DNA of 64,000 nt from Scheffersomyces stipitis CBS 6054 (GCF_000209165.1 NC_009042.1:1674001-1738000); one strand, 5' to 3'. Positions 1 to 10,347 are shown, counted from the first letter of the stretch. Numbers and translations are program-made. The notes: generated by a model from the sequence alone, not told the origin.

Positions 1-277
1 AGGAAGTTCCACTGGTCCTATCTCTGAGAATAGGAGTAACCCCTTATCAGACCCGCCTCAACGGAATAGAACTTATCCGTAATGAAATTGGAGGCGGGCT
101 AGAGATAAGAATAGGGGGAGATAAGAATATGAACAAGGGGGAAGATAAGGGGTTCTGAACAATATAAATATGGTAGGATATTCTCCAATATCAGAAGAAT
201 AATCAGAACTTGAAATTGAACTTCATTATCAAGAGTTAACTATATCTTTATTAATATACAATGTCTAATTTTCAACA
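1..277 (+). repeat. Family B LTR, 5' end cut by window edge
   Basis: This stretch matches positions 84-361 of the 361-bp LTR of element B (compare 5471-5747), with a few substitutions such as gaacaagg for gaataagg. It ends in the family terminus TTCAACA at 277. What follows is not the primer binding site seen after the LTR of element B but internal gag sequence equivalent to position 6340. It is therefore a solo LTR inserted in an older B copy, or the product of an internal deletion. The left flank, which would show a target duplication, lies outside the window. Confidence 0.9.
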
Positions 278-378
278 ACTACTCTCTCCTCTGCTGGACT
301 GAAGTCTCACCAGAAAGCTCCTGCCACCTCTCCTATCTGGAATACCCGTTGCTATACGTGCTCTGGTAAGGGCCACCG
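278..378 (+). pseudogene. Old family B copy (B0), fragment 1: gag
   Basis: The sequence corresponds to element B 6340-6440, the gag segment leading into the first CCHC zinc knuckle (CYTC is readable). It is broken at 378 by element A. The last five bases (caccg, 374-378) are repeated at 10924-10928, where B0 resumes, so this is a true insertion break. B0 continues in four further pieces at 10924, 15007, 21415 and 28682. Confidence 0.9.
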
Positions 379-846
379 TGTTGAAATCCGGTATTAGATA
401 AAGTTTGATAATGCATGAATATGCATGATCTAGAAAATATCGTAGATACCGGATATTGATAATCTAATAGATTTGGCTGCAACTCTTGTGAGAGCAAATC
501 ATATATCATAATAAGGATATGGTGGTAATAGAAAACACAATGGCAGGTATACAGAGAGGATAATAGAACCCCACACGGACATATGGAAACAGATGTGGAG
601 AAAGGTCTCAACCCCACAGCTATGAGATGAACGTGATGCAGAGAATAGGATCCATGAGATATTGAACAAGAATCACATGGAGCATGTGAGTGTGAGACAA
701 CAACATAAATAAGGGTGGTATCCCCTTAGAGTTAGATAGACTTTCTAAATGTTTTAATAACGATAACGAGAACAACTTACAAGTTCTACCTTTACTGTTA
801 ACAATTATTACACGTAAGACACTATGAATGCTTCTGAACTTCAACA
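379..846 (+). repeat. 5' LTR of element A
   Basis: It begins TGTTGAAATCC and ends TTCAACA. An 8-bp inverted repeat, TCCGGTAT (387-394) with ATACCGGA (446-453), lies near its 5' end. A TATA-like segment (cataaataagg) occurs around 702-712. The Gag-Pol start codon at 824 lies inside the LTR, so the promoter and transcription start must be upstream within it. Confidence 0.93.
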
Positions 847-3800
847 GGTTATGAGCCGTCACCTGAAGTTCAACTACTCAATCTCGTTTCCTTCAGAACA
901 AATGTTGACTTCCATCAACGACTTTTCATTATGGAAAACCAGAATGGATCAACTTTTCGAACCAATTGGAAAAGAATTTGTGGCATATCTTTTGCCTCTG
1001 ACAAATGTTGACACTGGATACACTTCTGAGGACAGATCCGCATTCAACTCCTATATTGACTTTGTTCTTTCCAAAACCTTGTCTGAGAAAGTTCGTAGTA
1101 CTCTCAGTCGTGAGCCAGTCACTGGCAGAGCACGTTGGTTACGGGTTCTTGATCTTTATGGTACCATGGATCACCACGATGTTGCTCACTATGTCAAGTC
1201 GTTATTGACAGTGATTAGCACTCCATCTTTGACAACTGACGTGGTTAAGCCGGTTTTTGACTCTCTTTATTCCTTGAACGAATCCTATACCTTTGATGAA
1301 ATTAAGGGTCTTCACCTTCTAGTTACTCGAAGTTCCCCTAATCTCATGCAAAATCACTTCCACCTGGGCAACGAATCGTTGAAGTATGATGATGTTTTCA
1401 AATTTCTAGCAAAAGCAGAGAATTCTACCGAAACTCCTACTGCTCCATCAGTTCTTGCTGCTACCTTTTCCACTGACACCAGACGTCCTTCTGTTGATGC
1501 CAATGATCCGCTTTGGAACACTAAGTGTTACAACTGTGGTGGTCGTGGTCACAGACGTGATGTGTGTTGCTCGCCTATTCGTGTTGGTAAGTATACTGGA
1601 TGGCTGACCAATACGTCCAAGAAGCGCTCCTTTAGTGACAATGAGCGCAAGAAGCAATACAAGTCAGGTGCTACTGCAAATGTTGCTGTTAACGAAAGTG
1701 CTTTCGTGCTCACTACAACCACCGGCACCACGACATCTCAGTCACCGGAGTTCATCTTTGACTCTGGTGCTTCGATTCACATTTGTCATGATCGGTCCTT
1801 GTTTTGGACTTTTAAACCGGAGTCCGGTAGTTTTGTTTCTTGTGCTGGCGGAGTTCGTCTTCCTGTCTTAGGTAGAGGGTCTATCAAGTTTAGGTCTGCT
1901 GATGAGACTATAGTCCTTCAGGAAGTATGCTATGTTCCAGAATGCACTAAGAATCTTATCTCCGTGCATGCTGCTGTTCGTGTCTCTGGTTCGCCCCTTA
2001 CCACCAAAGTAGACGGAATCTATCATCCACGGATTGGTCGTTTTGGTGTATATAGGGACGATCTTGGACTTTCCGTCCTTGATATGACACCTGTACCACC
2101 TTTAGTCTCCGCCTTATCTGTTCTTCATAACCGTCTTGGTCATCCGCATCAGGCTATTGAACAGCAAGTTCTTCGTGACAATTACTCGCTTGCTGAAATT
2201 GAGAAAATTGGTGATGTAACGAAGAGTTGTGCCAGCTGTCTGGAATATAAGAAGACACGTAGTATCCCGAAGGTTTCCCATAAATCGGATACAACAACTC
2301 CTTTACAAATCCTTCACTCGGATGTCTCCGGCCCTCATAATACGCCAGGAATCTCTTCTGAAAGTTATTTCTGTGTGCTTGTGGATGATTATAGCAAGTT
2401 TAAGTGGGTGTTCCCAATCGTTAGGAAGTCGGATGCGGCCCACCAGATTATTATCCATATTCGGCTATTACACTCATTTTTCTCTACTCGTGGTGGATAT
2501 CGTGTTGGTGCCCTTCGTACAGATAATGGGGGTGAATTTGTCAACCATAGTCTCAGGAGCTTCCTTGAACAGGAAGGTATAGCACATCAGCGTACGGTTG
2601 CTCACAATTCTTATCAGAATGGAACCGCAGAGCGTTCGATCCGCTCGGTAATCGATAAGGCCAGGACGCTACTTGGACATGCTTCTGTTCCTCAAGCATT
2701 CTGGCCCTACGCTGTTAAATGTGCCGCATATTTATTGAATAGGCTCCCCTCCAGGATTATTGCTGACAAGACGCTGTTCGAACTATTGCACCTCGAACCA
2801 CCGTCGATTGATCATCTTCGCACGTTTGGGTGTGCTGCATTTGCTTATATTCCTGAACCTCTTCGTCCCCTGAAATTCTCACCTCGGGCCGTTAAAGGCG
2901 TGATGTTAGGCTATGATAGCAACCGCTCCTCATACTTGATATATGAATTACATTCTCATAAAGTAGTTAGCTCCAATCAAGTTTCGTTTGATGAATCGAT
3001 CTACCCATTTGAAAACTCACCTGATCATGCGCCAACTACGTCTGCTTCGACTATTCCTATGGGCGTGTCTGGTGTCCCTCGCTTCTCATCCGACGTTGCC
3101 ACCACTTCACGAGCTGAACACATCTCGAGTGATGAACATGAAACTTCCTCGAGCGATCACTCACGCGCACAATCACCTGATATGCACAGGGAAGATTCTC
3201 CTGCTACCCCTGTATCTATTTCGCACAATTTGCAACCATTACATTCGTCCCCTGCTGGGTCTCTTCTGTCCTATGATTCCACGGACTCTGAACTTGCACG
3301 CATGCCATCTAATCTCCTCGCATCCGATTCTACGGGGGGTGAGGTTCTCACCAAACACTCATTGACACCAGTGATAAGTCCTGACCAAAATCAGAGGACA
3401 GGAAACAAGAGAAAGAAAGTGCCATCAACGAAGATGACAAAGAAAGTGAGATATGAATACATTGAAGATGACAATGAGTTTTGGAACGAGACTTTAGAAT
3501 CGAATAGCGATGATCCGAATGATGATACATATGATGAAGCTAATATTTGCATCCAAGGTCATGCTTATCAAATGTCGGTTGAATCTACAGAGAGCAAGAA
3601 AGTACCAAACACATACGAAGAAGCCATTAATTCTTCAGATTCTGAGAAATGGATTGAAGCCATGAATACCGAAATGGCTGCTCATTCTGAAAATGACACA
3701 TGGACATTAGTGGATCTCCCGGAAAAGAAAACGAAAGTCCTTGGAGTAAGATGGGTGTACACCATCAAGGATGGAGGAAAATACAAAGCTAGGCTTGTGG

Positions 3801-5104
3801 TACGAGGATTTCAACAAAGATATGGAGTTGATTACAAAGAGACGTTTGCTCCAGTAATTAGGAGTGAGAGTGTCAAGTTGTTACTTGCACTTGCGGCCAT
3901 GTATGGAAAGAAGGTACACCAGATGGATGTGTCAACTGCATTCTTGAATGGTAAGATTGATCTTAAGATCTACATGAAGCAACCATCTGGGTACCAGGAT
4001 TGTAGTGCCTTTGAGAAGGTGTGTCAGCTTAATAAGTCCTTGTACGGATTGAAACAGGCTCCATTGATATGGAATGAAACAATGAATAGTTTCCTTGAGA
4101 AGATCGGTTTTAAAAGGTCTTTGTCAGAGTATGGACTATACACGAGAAGAAGTGTGATCATTGGACTTTATGTCGATGATTTATTGATTGCTGGAGACAA
4201 TCAGAATGAGATAAAAGAAATCAAGGGACAGTTGAGTGCCCAGTTCAAGATGAAAGATCTTGGAATAGCTAGGAAGTTCCTAGGCATTAATATCACTCAA
4301 GGGAGTGATGGAATAAAAGCAGACTTAGGGGATTATATTGATAAGATCCTAGAAGAGTTCGGAATGGAGAACTGTAACCCAGTATCAACACCAGGTTTGC
4401 CTGGATTGAAACTTGAAAATAACGAGACTGCGTTATTGGAGAATCCTACCTTATACCGATCAATAGTTGGAAAGTTGCTATATGCTAGCAACACGGTAAG
4501 AGGAGACATAAGTTTTATTACAGGAGTTCTCAGTAGATACTTTAAAGAGCCAAGAGAGGCACATCTTACAGCAGCGAAGCATGTTCTTCGATATCTCAAG
4601 GGAACCAGGTCTCTTGGGCAACGTTACTCAAAGACTGGACAACTTGAAGTATTTGTAGACGCAGATTGGGGATCTTCAACAGACAATAGGAAATCCATCA
4701 CGGGCTATGCAGTGAAGTTCGGAGGAGGATTGATTTCTTGGAAATCGAAGAAGCAAGCTATAGTCGCAACTTCTACCACTGAAGCCGAATATATCGCACT
4801 AGCAGAAGCCGTGAAAGAAGTGCTTTGGTTAAGAACCCTATTTGGTGAACTACAGATACCACTAACATTACCTATAGGAATTCATGAGGATAATGTATCC
4901 TGTATAAAACTAAGTGAACATCCAACCGTTCATCTGAGGACTAAGCATATCGACATAAGATACCATTTCATCCGTGAAAGGATAAAAGAGGAGACCATAA
5001 AATTAATACCTGTCAAATCTGAATTCAATATAGCCGACATATTCACAAAGGCGCTAGCAAAACCACAACACATAAAATTAAGAGCGTTAGCAGGGATTTC
5101 GTGA
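824..5104 (+). CDS. Gag-Pol polyprotein of element A
   Basis: A single uninterrupted 1426-codon frame, starting at an ATG 23 bp before the LTR end and reading through the primer binding site (MNASELQQVMS). Visible in order: Gag with one CCHC knuckle (residues 235-248, CYNC..GH..C), aspartic protease (DSGAS, D313), integrase HHCC zinc domain (435-472), catalytic D500, D567 and E603 with D-35-E spacing, a Ser-rich linker of about 250 residues, reverse transcriptase (D1035 and YVDD, D1118/D1119), and RNase H near 1278-1330. The family makes virus-like particles, copies its RNA and integrates the cDNA. No stop or frameshift separates Gag from Pol, as in Ty5 and unlike Ty1. All catalytic residues are present, so it may be active. 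The CTG at residue 1371 falls in the H-x-RTKH motif, where Ser is usual. Confidence 0.95.
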   Translation: MNASELQQVMSRHLKFNYSISFPSEQMLTSINDFSLWKTRMDQLFEPIGKEFVAYLLPLTNVDTGYTSEDRSAFNSYIDFVLSKTLSEKVRSTLSREPVTGRARWLRVLDLYGTMDHHDVAHYVKSLLTVISTPSLTTDVVKPVFDSLYSLNESYTFDEIKGLHLLVTRSSPNLMQNHFHLGNESLKYDDVFKFLAKAENSTETPTAPSVLAATFSTDTRRPSVDANDPLWNTKCYNCGGRGHRRDVCCSPIRVGKYTGWLTNTSKKRSFSDNERKKQYKSGATANVAVNESAFVLTTTTGTTTSQSPEFIFDSGASIHICHDRSLFWTFKPESGSFVSCAGGVRLPVLGRGSIKFRSADETIVLQEVCYVPECTKNLISVHAAVRVSGSPLTTKVDGIYHPRIGRFGVYRDDLGLSVLDMTPVPPLVSALSVLHNRLGHPHQAIEQQVLRDNYSLAEIEKIGDVTKSCASCLEYKKTRSIPKVSHKSDTTTPLQILHSDVSGPHNTPGISSESYFCVLVDDYSKFKWVFPIVRKSDAAHQIIIHIRLLHSFFSTRGGYRVGALRTDNGGEFVNHSLRSFLEQEGIAHQRTVAHNSYQNGTAERSIRSVIDKARTLLGHASVPQAFWPYAVKCAAYLLNRLPSRIIADKTLFELLHLEPPSIDHLRTFGCAAFAYIPEPLRPLKFSPRAVKGVMLGYDSNRSSYLIYELHSHKVVSSNQVSFDESIYPFENSPDHAPTTSASTIPMGVSGVPRFSSDVATTSRAEHISSDEHETSSSDHSRAQSPDMHREDSPATPVSISHNLQPLHSSPAGSLLSYDSTDSELARMPSNLLASDSTGGEVLTKHSLTPVISPDQNQRTGNKRKKVPSTKMTKKVRYEYIEDDNEFWNETLESNSDDPNDDTYDEANICIQGHAYQMSVESTESKKVPNTYEEAINSSDSEKWIEAMNTEMAAHSENDTWTLVDLPEKKTKVLGVRWVYTIKDGGKYKARLVVRGFQQRYGVDYKETFAPVIRSESVKLLLALAAMYGKKVHQMDVSTAFLNGKIDLKIYMKQPSGYQDCSAFEKVCQLNKSLYGLKQAPLIWNETMNSFLEKIGFKRSLSEYGLYTRRSVIIGLYVDDLLIAGDNQNEIKEIKGQLSAQFKMKDLGIARKFLGINITQGSDGIKADLGDYIDKILEEFGMENCNPVSTPGLPGLKLENNETALLENPTLYRSIVGKLLYASNTVRGDISFITGVLSRYFKEPREAHLTAAKHVLRYLKGTRSLGQRYSKTGQLEVFVDADWGSSTDNRKSITGYAVKFGGGLISWKSKKQAIVATSTTEAEYIALAEAVKEVLWLRTLFGELQIPLTLPIGIHEDNVSCIKLSEHPTVHLRTKHIDIRYHFIRERIKEETIKLIPVKSEFNIADIFTKALAKPQHIKLRALAGIS
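847..857 (+). other. Primer binding site of element A
   Basis: GGTTATGAGCC directly follows the 5' LTR. It is complementary to the anticodon stem-loop GGCUCAUAACC of initiator tRNA-Met, the half-tRNA primer type known for Ty5 and copia. The same 11-mer follows the LTRs of elements B, D1 and D2, and appears reversed in C. In A it is also translated, as part of the protein. Confidence 0.9.
3334..3339 (+). other. Candidate central polypurine tract, element A
   Basis: A run of six G lies in the linker between integrase and RT. Equivalent G6 runs lie at the same relative place in B (8503-8508), B0 (29391-29396), D1 (19090-19095) and D2 (26365-26370), although the surrounding linker is poorly conserved. 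It resembles the core of the 3' polypurine tracts of B and D. A second plus-strand start of this kind is known in Ty1. Confidence 0.5.
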
Positions 5105-5115
5105 AGAGACTATTA

Positions 5116-5128
5116 GATTAAGGGAGGC
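5116..5128 (+). other. 3' polypurine tract of element A
   Basis: The sequence gattaagggaggc lies directly against the 3' LTR start (TGTTG at 5129). This is the position of the plus-strand primer in LTR retrotransposons. The B and D counterparts have an unbroken G6, whereas here an A interrupts the G run. Confidence 0.85.
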
Positions 5129-5386
5129 TGTTGAAATCCGGTATTAGATAAAGTTTGATAATGCATGAATATGCATGATCTAGAAAATATCGTAGATACC
5201 GGATATTGATAATCTAATAGATTTGGCTGCAACTCTTGTGAGAGCAAATCATATATCATAATAAGGATATGGTGGTAATAGAAAACACAATGGCAGGTAT
5301 ACAGAGAGGATAATAGAACCCCACACGGACATATGGAAACAGATGTGGAGAAAGGTCTCAACCCCACAGCTATGAGATGAACGTGA
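5129..5386 (+). repeat. 3' LTR of element A, first part
   Basis: This is the first 258 bp of the 3' LTR, matching 379-636. It is cut at the target sequence cgtga (5382-5386) where element B inserted, and it resumes at 10714. Confidence 0.93.
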
Positions 5387-5747
5387 TGTTGAAATTCAGA
5401 GAATTGAAACTATAATTGTAATCTAACAATCAGATAACTATGTGCAGTACTGGCTGCAAATTTACAAATAAGGAAGTTCCACTGGTCCTATCTCTGAGAA
5501 TAGGAGTAACCCCTTATCAGACCCGCCTCAACGGAATAGAACTTATCCGTAATGAAATTGGAGGCGGGCTAGAGATAAGAATAGGGGGAGATAAGAATAT
5601 GAATAAGGGGGAAGATAAGGGGTTCTGAACAATATAAATATGGTAGGATATTCTCCAATATCAGAAGAATAATCAGAACTTGAAATTGAACTTCATTATC
5701 AAGAGTTAACTATATCTTTATTAATATACAATGTCTAATTTTCAACA
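5387..5747 (+). repeat. 5' LTR of element B
   Basis: TGTTGAAATTC to TTCAACA, 361 bp. It holds a nested inverted repeat: outer arms CCCGCCTC (5522-5529) and GAGGCGGG (5561-5568), inner arms ACGGA (5531-5535) and TCCGT (5546-5550). The Gag-Pol ATG at 5731 lies 17 bp before its end. Confidence 0.93.
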
Positions 5748-8700
5748 GGTTATGAGCCAATCCGTCTCAAACATCAAGTTTGATGACTCCCAGAAACTAG
5801 TTTCGCGTTTCAACTATCGTGAATGGCGTACGCGTATGGAGGTCACTATTGGGACTCTTGGTATGGAGTTCCGGGGTTTCATTGAAAAATCTGAACCACC
5901 TACCGAGGCTTCGTTGTTTATTCTTTTTAACCTGACGCTTCAGCTGCTTATTGACAAGACGGTGTCTAAAGAGATTGTTGATTCTCTTCTTGCCGAGAAT
6001 CTTTCTGGTCAGGCTCTTTGGGAGGCTATCCACGTCAATTATTCGGTTATGACGTACTCTGAGAAGGTCGAGTACGTTACTGGTTTGGTCGCTAAGATTA
6101 GTGACACGTCGGTCAGTACTACTGTTCAGTTATCGGCTGCCAAGCTGCTTTCTACCTACTTTGCTGAGCAGCCTCCTACTGACATTCCTGGTCTCCTCTA
6201 TCTTACACACTGTAAGCTGGACCATATTTTGTCTAAGTTCAAGGAACTTGGTGCTACCTTGGATCTCACTGACCTCAAATCGTTCCTAAAACGGATCGAT
6301 GCCTCACTGTCTTCCACGCCTGGGTCTGTGTTCACGGTGACTACTCTCTCCTCTGCTGGACTGAAGTCTCACCAGAAAGCTCCTGCCACCTCTCCTATCT
6401 GGAATACCCGTTGCTATACGTGCTCTGGTAAGGGCCACCGTTCGAATGTTTGTACTTCCCCTGTTCTCAAGTGTACCAATTGTCTTGGTAATGGCCACAA
6501 GGCCACTAGCTGTCCTTCTCCTGTTCGTACTGGACATTTCCTGTCGTCCCGTACCTCTCTGTCTCCTCGTGTTCATTCTTTTTCTACTGCTGCTGGTGAT
6601 GCCTTTGCATCCACCCCATCCACCCAGGCGTATTCCCTCAATGTTTCCCCTTCTATGGTATTGGCCTCCACTGATTTCCTTATTGATTCTGGTGCTTCGT
6701 ATCATATCTGTAATGATCCTACCTTGTTTTGGGACTTCAAGCCCACTGTTTCGTCGAAAGCTGGTTCTATTTTTGGCGCTAATGGCGCCCCTCTCCCTGT
6801 TTGTGGTTCTGGTACTGTCAAGTTTCTTGCCGGTAAAACTCCTGTTGAACTTCATGATGTCTACTACGTTCCTGGATGTGCCAGGAACCTCGTCTCCCTT
6901 GCTGTTGCTGCTGCTCGTAGCAAATCTAACTTCAACTTTCTGCCAACTGCCGTCTCCCATCCTGTGTTAGGACTTGTTGGCTCTGTTCTTCCTGACTCCA
7001 ACCTTTACAAGTTTACGCTTTCACTTGTTCGTCCTCCTGCTCCTGTTCATGCTTTATCTGTACTTCATGATCGCCTAGGTCACCCTCATGCCGCATTGGA
7101 AAAGACGATTATCTCTAAATATGATCTAGCCTCTTATCTGCCTGCAGCATGTGAAAGTTGCAATGTCGCAAAGAGCACTCGTCATGTTCCTAAGTCTTCC
7201 ATCGCTACGGTCACCACAGCTCCCTTACAGTTACTTCACTCTGATGTATCAGGTCCTCACTTCCCGAAGTCCTCCTATCCTCCTGAGAAGTACTTTCTTA
7301 TTATTGTTGATGACTTCACCAAGTTAAAATGGGTAATCCCCATTGCACAGAAGTCCGAGGTCTCCGCTCAATTGATTCGACACATCAAGCTCTTTCATTC
7401 TTTCTTCTCCACTCGTGGTGGATACCGTGTCGGTAGTATTCGTACTGATAACGGGGGTGAGTATGTCAACTCCACGTTGACCAAATTCCTTCAGGACGAA
7501 GGGATTTCTCATCAGAGAACGGTGCCTTATAATTCTCATCAGAATGGCACCGCTGAACGTGCTATTCGTACCATTCTTGATAAAGCCCGCACCCTTCTGA
7601 CTCATGGTTCGGTGCCTGCTGTGTTCTGGCCGTATGCTGTTGTCTGTGCTGCCTATCTTATTAATCGTCAACCCCTGCTCCAAGCTCCGTTCGTGTCTCC
7701 GTATGAGCGTTGGTTCCAGAACCGCCCCGTTATTGCGCACCTCCGTCCTTATGGATGTGCTGCTTATGCCCATATCCCTGAGTCTCACCGTCCACTGAAG
7801 TTTTCTGAAAGGGCCATCACTGGGGTGATGTTAGGGTACGATGGATCTCGCCATGCTTATCTCATCTATGAAATGCACTCTCGCAAAGTTGTTTGTTCTA
7901 ATGCTGTTACGTTCAACGAACTGTTGTTCCCCTTTGCTTCTCTGCCTGGTCTCCCAGTTCCCCTGTCTACCGTGTCTTCCGTGTCTACCGTGTCTATGCC
8001 TATCCTGTCTATCTCTGTGTCCCTTCCTGGGGGTGTGTCTGCCCCACCTATTCCTGTTCGTTCTATGTTGCTGCCTGTTTCTGATCTTCTGTCTGATGAT
8101 GTGGCCATGGCTGATGACGCTGCCATGGCTGATGACGATACTATTGTTGATAATGGTACCGTAATTGATGACGTCGTCCTGCCTGTTGCTAGTAAACTGC
8201 TTGTTGCTAGTAGGCTGGCTGATGAAGGTGCTCTGGCTGATGATTCGGCCATGTCCGATGATTATGTCATGGATGATGAGACTATGTCTCTCGCACCGAT
8301 ACCATCTTGTTCCGACTACGACTCGTGCTATTCTTATGACTCGGATATTTCTCCTGAGGCGGATGATGATGAAACCCTTCCCATACAGCCTACCACCGTG
8401 ATTTCTCCTGTTTCTCTGCGCGCTTCTTCCAATGCTTCTTCACGTCCGCAACGTCTTGCTGGCCCTGCACTTCCTCTTCTTCTCACTCATGAATCCAATT
8501 CTGGGGGGAAACAGATTCAGATCCACAGCAAGTCTCATGCATCGGGAAGAACTTACGATACACCAAATATGAATCAGGAAGAGATAAGTGAGCAAAGGCT
8601 CACTAAACATAAACTTACACCAGTTCCCTCTTATGACAATGCTGTGGCTCACAAGAAGGTTAGAATTGAATACATAAGTGACTACGAAGGAGGTTCTCCT

Positions 8701-10323
8701 GAGTCTTTAAATGATGATCCAAATGATGAAGATTACCAAATGTCAGAAGCAAATGTGGTAATTCGAGGACATGCGTTCACGGCTACAACAAGTGTTTTAG
8801 GTAGCCCCAAGATTCCCAGAAGCTATAGCGAAGCTGTCGGAAGCCAAGACGCTGGGAAATGGATAGAAGCAATGAACGATGAAATGTCTGCACATGAAAT
8901 GAACCAGACGTGGGTTCTTGCAGACAAGCCAAATGATAAAACAAAAGTGTTAGGTGTGAGATGGGTGTATACCATCAAGGATGATGGTCGATACAAAGCA
9001 AGATTAGTCGCAAGAGGTTTTCAACAGAGATATGGTGTTGATTACGAAGAAACCTTTGCTCCAGTAATCAGAAGTGAGAGTGTAAAGGTGCTACTCTCCG
9101 TATCTGCTGTGTATGGGATGAAAGTTCATCAGATGGATGTAACGACAGCATTCCTAAATGGAAAAATCGATTTACCAATATTCATGAATCAACCAGATGG
9201 ATTCAAGCATACAAATGAACTTGGGAAAGTATGCAAACTCAACAAGTCACTCTATGGTCTAAAGCAAGCTCCGTTGATATGGAACAAGACAATAAATGCG
9301 TTTCTCGAGAAGGTGGGGTTTGTTAGGTCGCAAGCTGAATTCGGATTATACAAAAGAAAGAACACCATTGTTGGTTTATATGTGGATGACCTATTGATAG
9401 CAAGCAGTAATGAAAATGAGATCAAGGCTATCAAAGAATTGTTGAAGAAGGAATTCAAAATGAAAGACCTCGGCATTGCACAGAAGTTCCCTGGAATAAA
9501 CATACAGCAATCAGAAAAGGGTATTAGAGCCCATTTGGGAGACTACATTGACAAAATCTTGGAGGAATTCTCAATGCAAGATTGCAACCCAGTTGGAACT
9601 GCAGCAATTCCAAATGCTCAGTTAGATAAAGATGAAACCAAGATTCTTGCCAATCCTACAATTTACAGATCCATTGTTGGCAAGTTATTATATGCTAGTA
9701 ACACCATTCGGGGAGATATTAGCTTCATTACTGGCATGCTCAGCCGGTACTTTCAGAATCCTAGAGAGGGACATCTAGTAGCAGCTAAGCATGTACTTCG
9801 GTACCTAAAAGGAACAAAGACTGTGGGCCAGGTATATGGAAAACTGGATAAATTCGAGGTGTACGTTGATGCAGATTGGGGTTCTTCGCTGTCAGATAGA
9901 AAATCAATAACAGGATATGCAATTAAGTTCGGAGGAAGTCTAATCTCGTGGAAATCAAAGAAACAACCAACAGTTGCACTATCTACAACAGAAGCCGAGT
10001 ATATGGCACTTGCTGAAGCAGTTAAGGAGGTCCTCTGGTTGGTTACTCTATTTAAAGAATTGGAAATCCCTGTAACCCTTCCAATTATAGTACATGAAGA
10101 TAATACGTCATGTATTAACTTAACGAATCATCCAACAACTCATCAACGTACAAAACACATTGATATCAGATATCACTTTATAAGAGAGCAGGTACAGAAA
10201 GAATTGATCAAGGTTGTCCAAGTTCAGTCAACAAATAATATCGCGGACATCTTTACGAAGGCAGTTCCCAAGCCATTACTCCAGCAACTACGAAACTCAG
10301 CAGGAATGATGGATATTGAATAA
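5731..10323 (+). CDS. Gag-Pol polyprotein of element B
   Basis: A single 1530-codon frame that starts in the LTR (MSNFQQVMS). It has two CCHC knuckles (residues 228-241 and 248-261), where A and D have one. Then come protease DSGAS (D319), integrase HHCC starting at H446, catalytic D505, D573 and E609, an acidic repeat-rich linker (ADDAAMADD-like repeats), and RT with YVDD at D1219/D1220, followed by RNase H. The segment FPGIN just after YVDD carries Pro where A and D have Leu (FLGIN); this may weaken the enzyme. CTG at residue 649 aligns with Ser in A and Thr in D. The frame is otherwise intact, so the element may be active or may have lost activity only recently. Confidence 0.95.
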   Translation: MSNFQQVMSQSVSNIKFDDSQKLVSRFNYREWRTRMEVTIGTLGMEFRGFIEKSEPPTEASLFILFNLTLQLLIDKTVSKEIVDSLLAENLSGQALWEAIHVNYSVMTYSEKVEYVTGLVAKISDTSVSTTVQLSAAKLLSTYFAEQPPTDIPGLLYLTHCKLDHILSKFKELGATLDLTDLKSFLKRIDASLSSTPGSVFTVTTLSSAGLKSHQKAPATSPIWNTRCYTCSGKGHRSNVCTSPVLKCTNCLGNGHKATSCPSPVRTGHFLSSRTSLSPRVHSFSTAAGDAFASTPSTQAYSLNVSPSMVLASTDFLIDSGASYHICNDPTLFWDFKPTVSSKAGSIFGANGAPLPVCGSGTVKFLAGKTPVELHDVYYVPGCARNLVSLAVAAARSKSNFNFLPTAVSHPVLGLVGSVLPDSNLYKFTLSLVRPPAPVHALSVLHDRLGHPHAALEKTIISKYDLASYLPAACESCNVAKSTRHVPKSSIATVTTAPLQLLHSDVSGPHFPKSSYPPEKYFLIIVDDFTKLKWVIPIAQKSEVSAQLIRHIKLFHSFFSTRGGYRVGSIRTDNGGEYVNSTLTKFLQDEGISHQRTVPYNSHQNGTAERAIRTILDKARTLLTHGSVPAVFWPYAVVCAAYLINRQPLLQAPFVSPYERWFQNRPVIAHLRPYGCAAYAHIPESHRPLKFSERAITGVMLGYDGSRHAYLIYEMHSRKVVCSNAVTFNELLFPFASLPGLPVPLSTVSSVSTVSMPILSISVSLPGGVSAPPIPVRSMLLPVSDLLSDDVAMADDAAMADDDTIVDNGTVIDDVVLPVASKLLVASRLADEGALADDSAMSDDYVMDDETMSLAPIPSCSDYDSCYSYDSDISPEADDDETLPIQPTTVISPVSLRASSNASSRPQRLAGPALPLLLTHESNSGGKQIQIHSKSHASGRTYDTPNMNQEEISEQRLTKHKLTPVPSYDNAVAHKKVRIEYISDYEGGSPESLNDDPNDEDYQMSEANVVIRGHAFTATTSVLGSPKIPRSYSEAVGSQDAGKWIEAMNDEMSAHEMNQTWVLADKPNDKTKVLGVRWVYTIKDDGRYKARLVARGFQQRYGVDYEETFAPVIRSESVKVLLSVSAVYGMKVHQMDVTTAFLNGKIDLPIFMNQPDGFKHTNELGKVCKLNKSLYGLKQAPLIWNKTINAFLEKVGFVRSQAEFGLYKRKNTIVGLYVDDLLIASSNENEIKAIKELLKKEFKMKDLGIAQKFPGINIQQSEKGIRAHLGDYIDKILEEFSMQDCNPVGTAAIPNAQLDKDETKILANPTIYRSIVGKLLYASNTIRGDISFITGMLSRYFQNPREGHLVAAKHVLRYLKGTKTVGQVYGKLDKFEVYVDADWGSSLSDRKSITGYAIKFGGSLISWKSKKQPTVALSTTEAEYMALAEAVKEVLWLVTLFKELEIPVTLPIIVHEDNTSCINLTNHPTTHQRTKHIDIRYHFIREQVQKELIKVVQVQSTNNIADIFTKAVPKPLLQQLRNSAGMMDIE
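5748..5758 (+). other. Primer binding site of element B
   Basis: GGTTATGAGCC follows the LTR directly, matching the initiator tRNA-Met anticodon arm as in element A. It is translated as part of QQVMS. Confidence 0.9.
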
Positions 10324-10334
10324 TCCGATTATTA

Positions 10335-10347
10335 GATTATGGGGGGA
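10335..10347 (+). other. 3' polypurine tract of element B
   Basis: gattatgggggga abuts the 3' LTR at 10348. It has the position and composition of the plus-strand primer. The same core, reversed, flanks the left LTR of element C. Confidence 0.88.

Noticed and set aside
333..862. Short minus-strand frames inside the LTR of A
   Set aside because: They recur with every LTR copy, have no recognisable product and lie in regulatory sequence.
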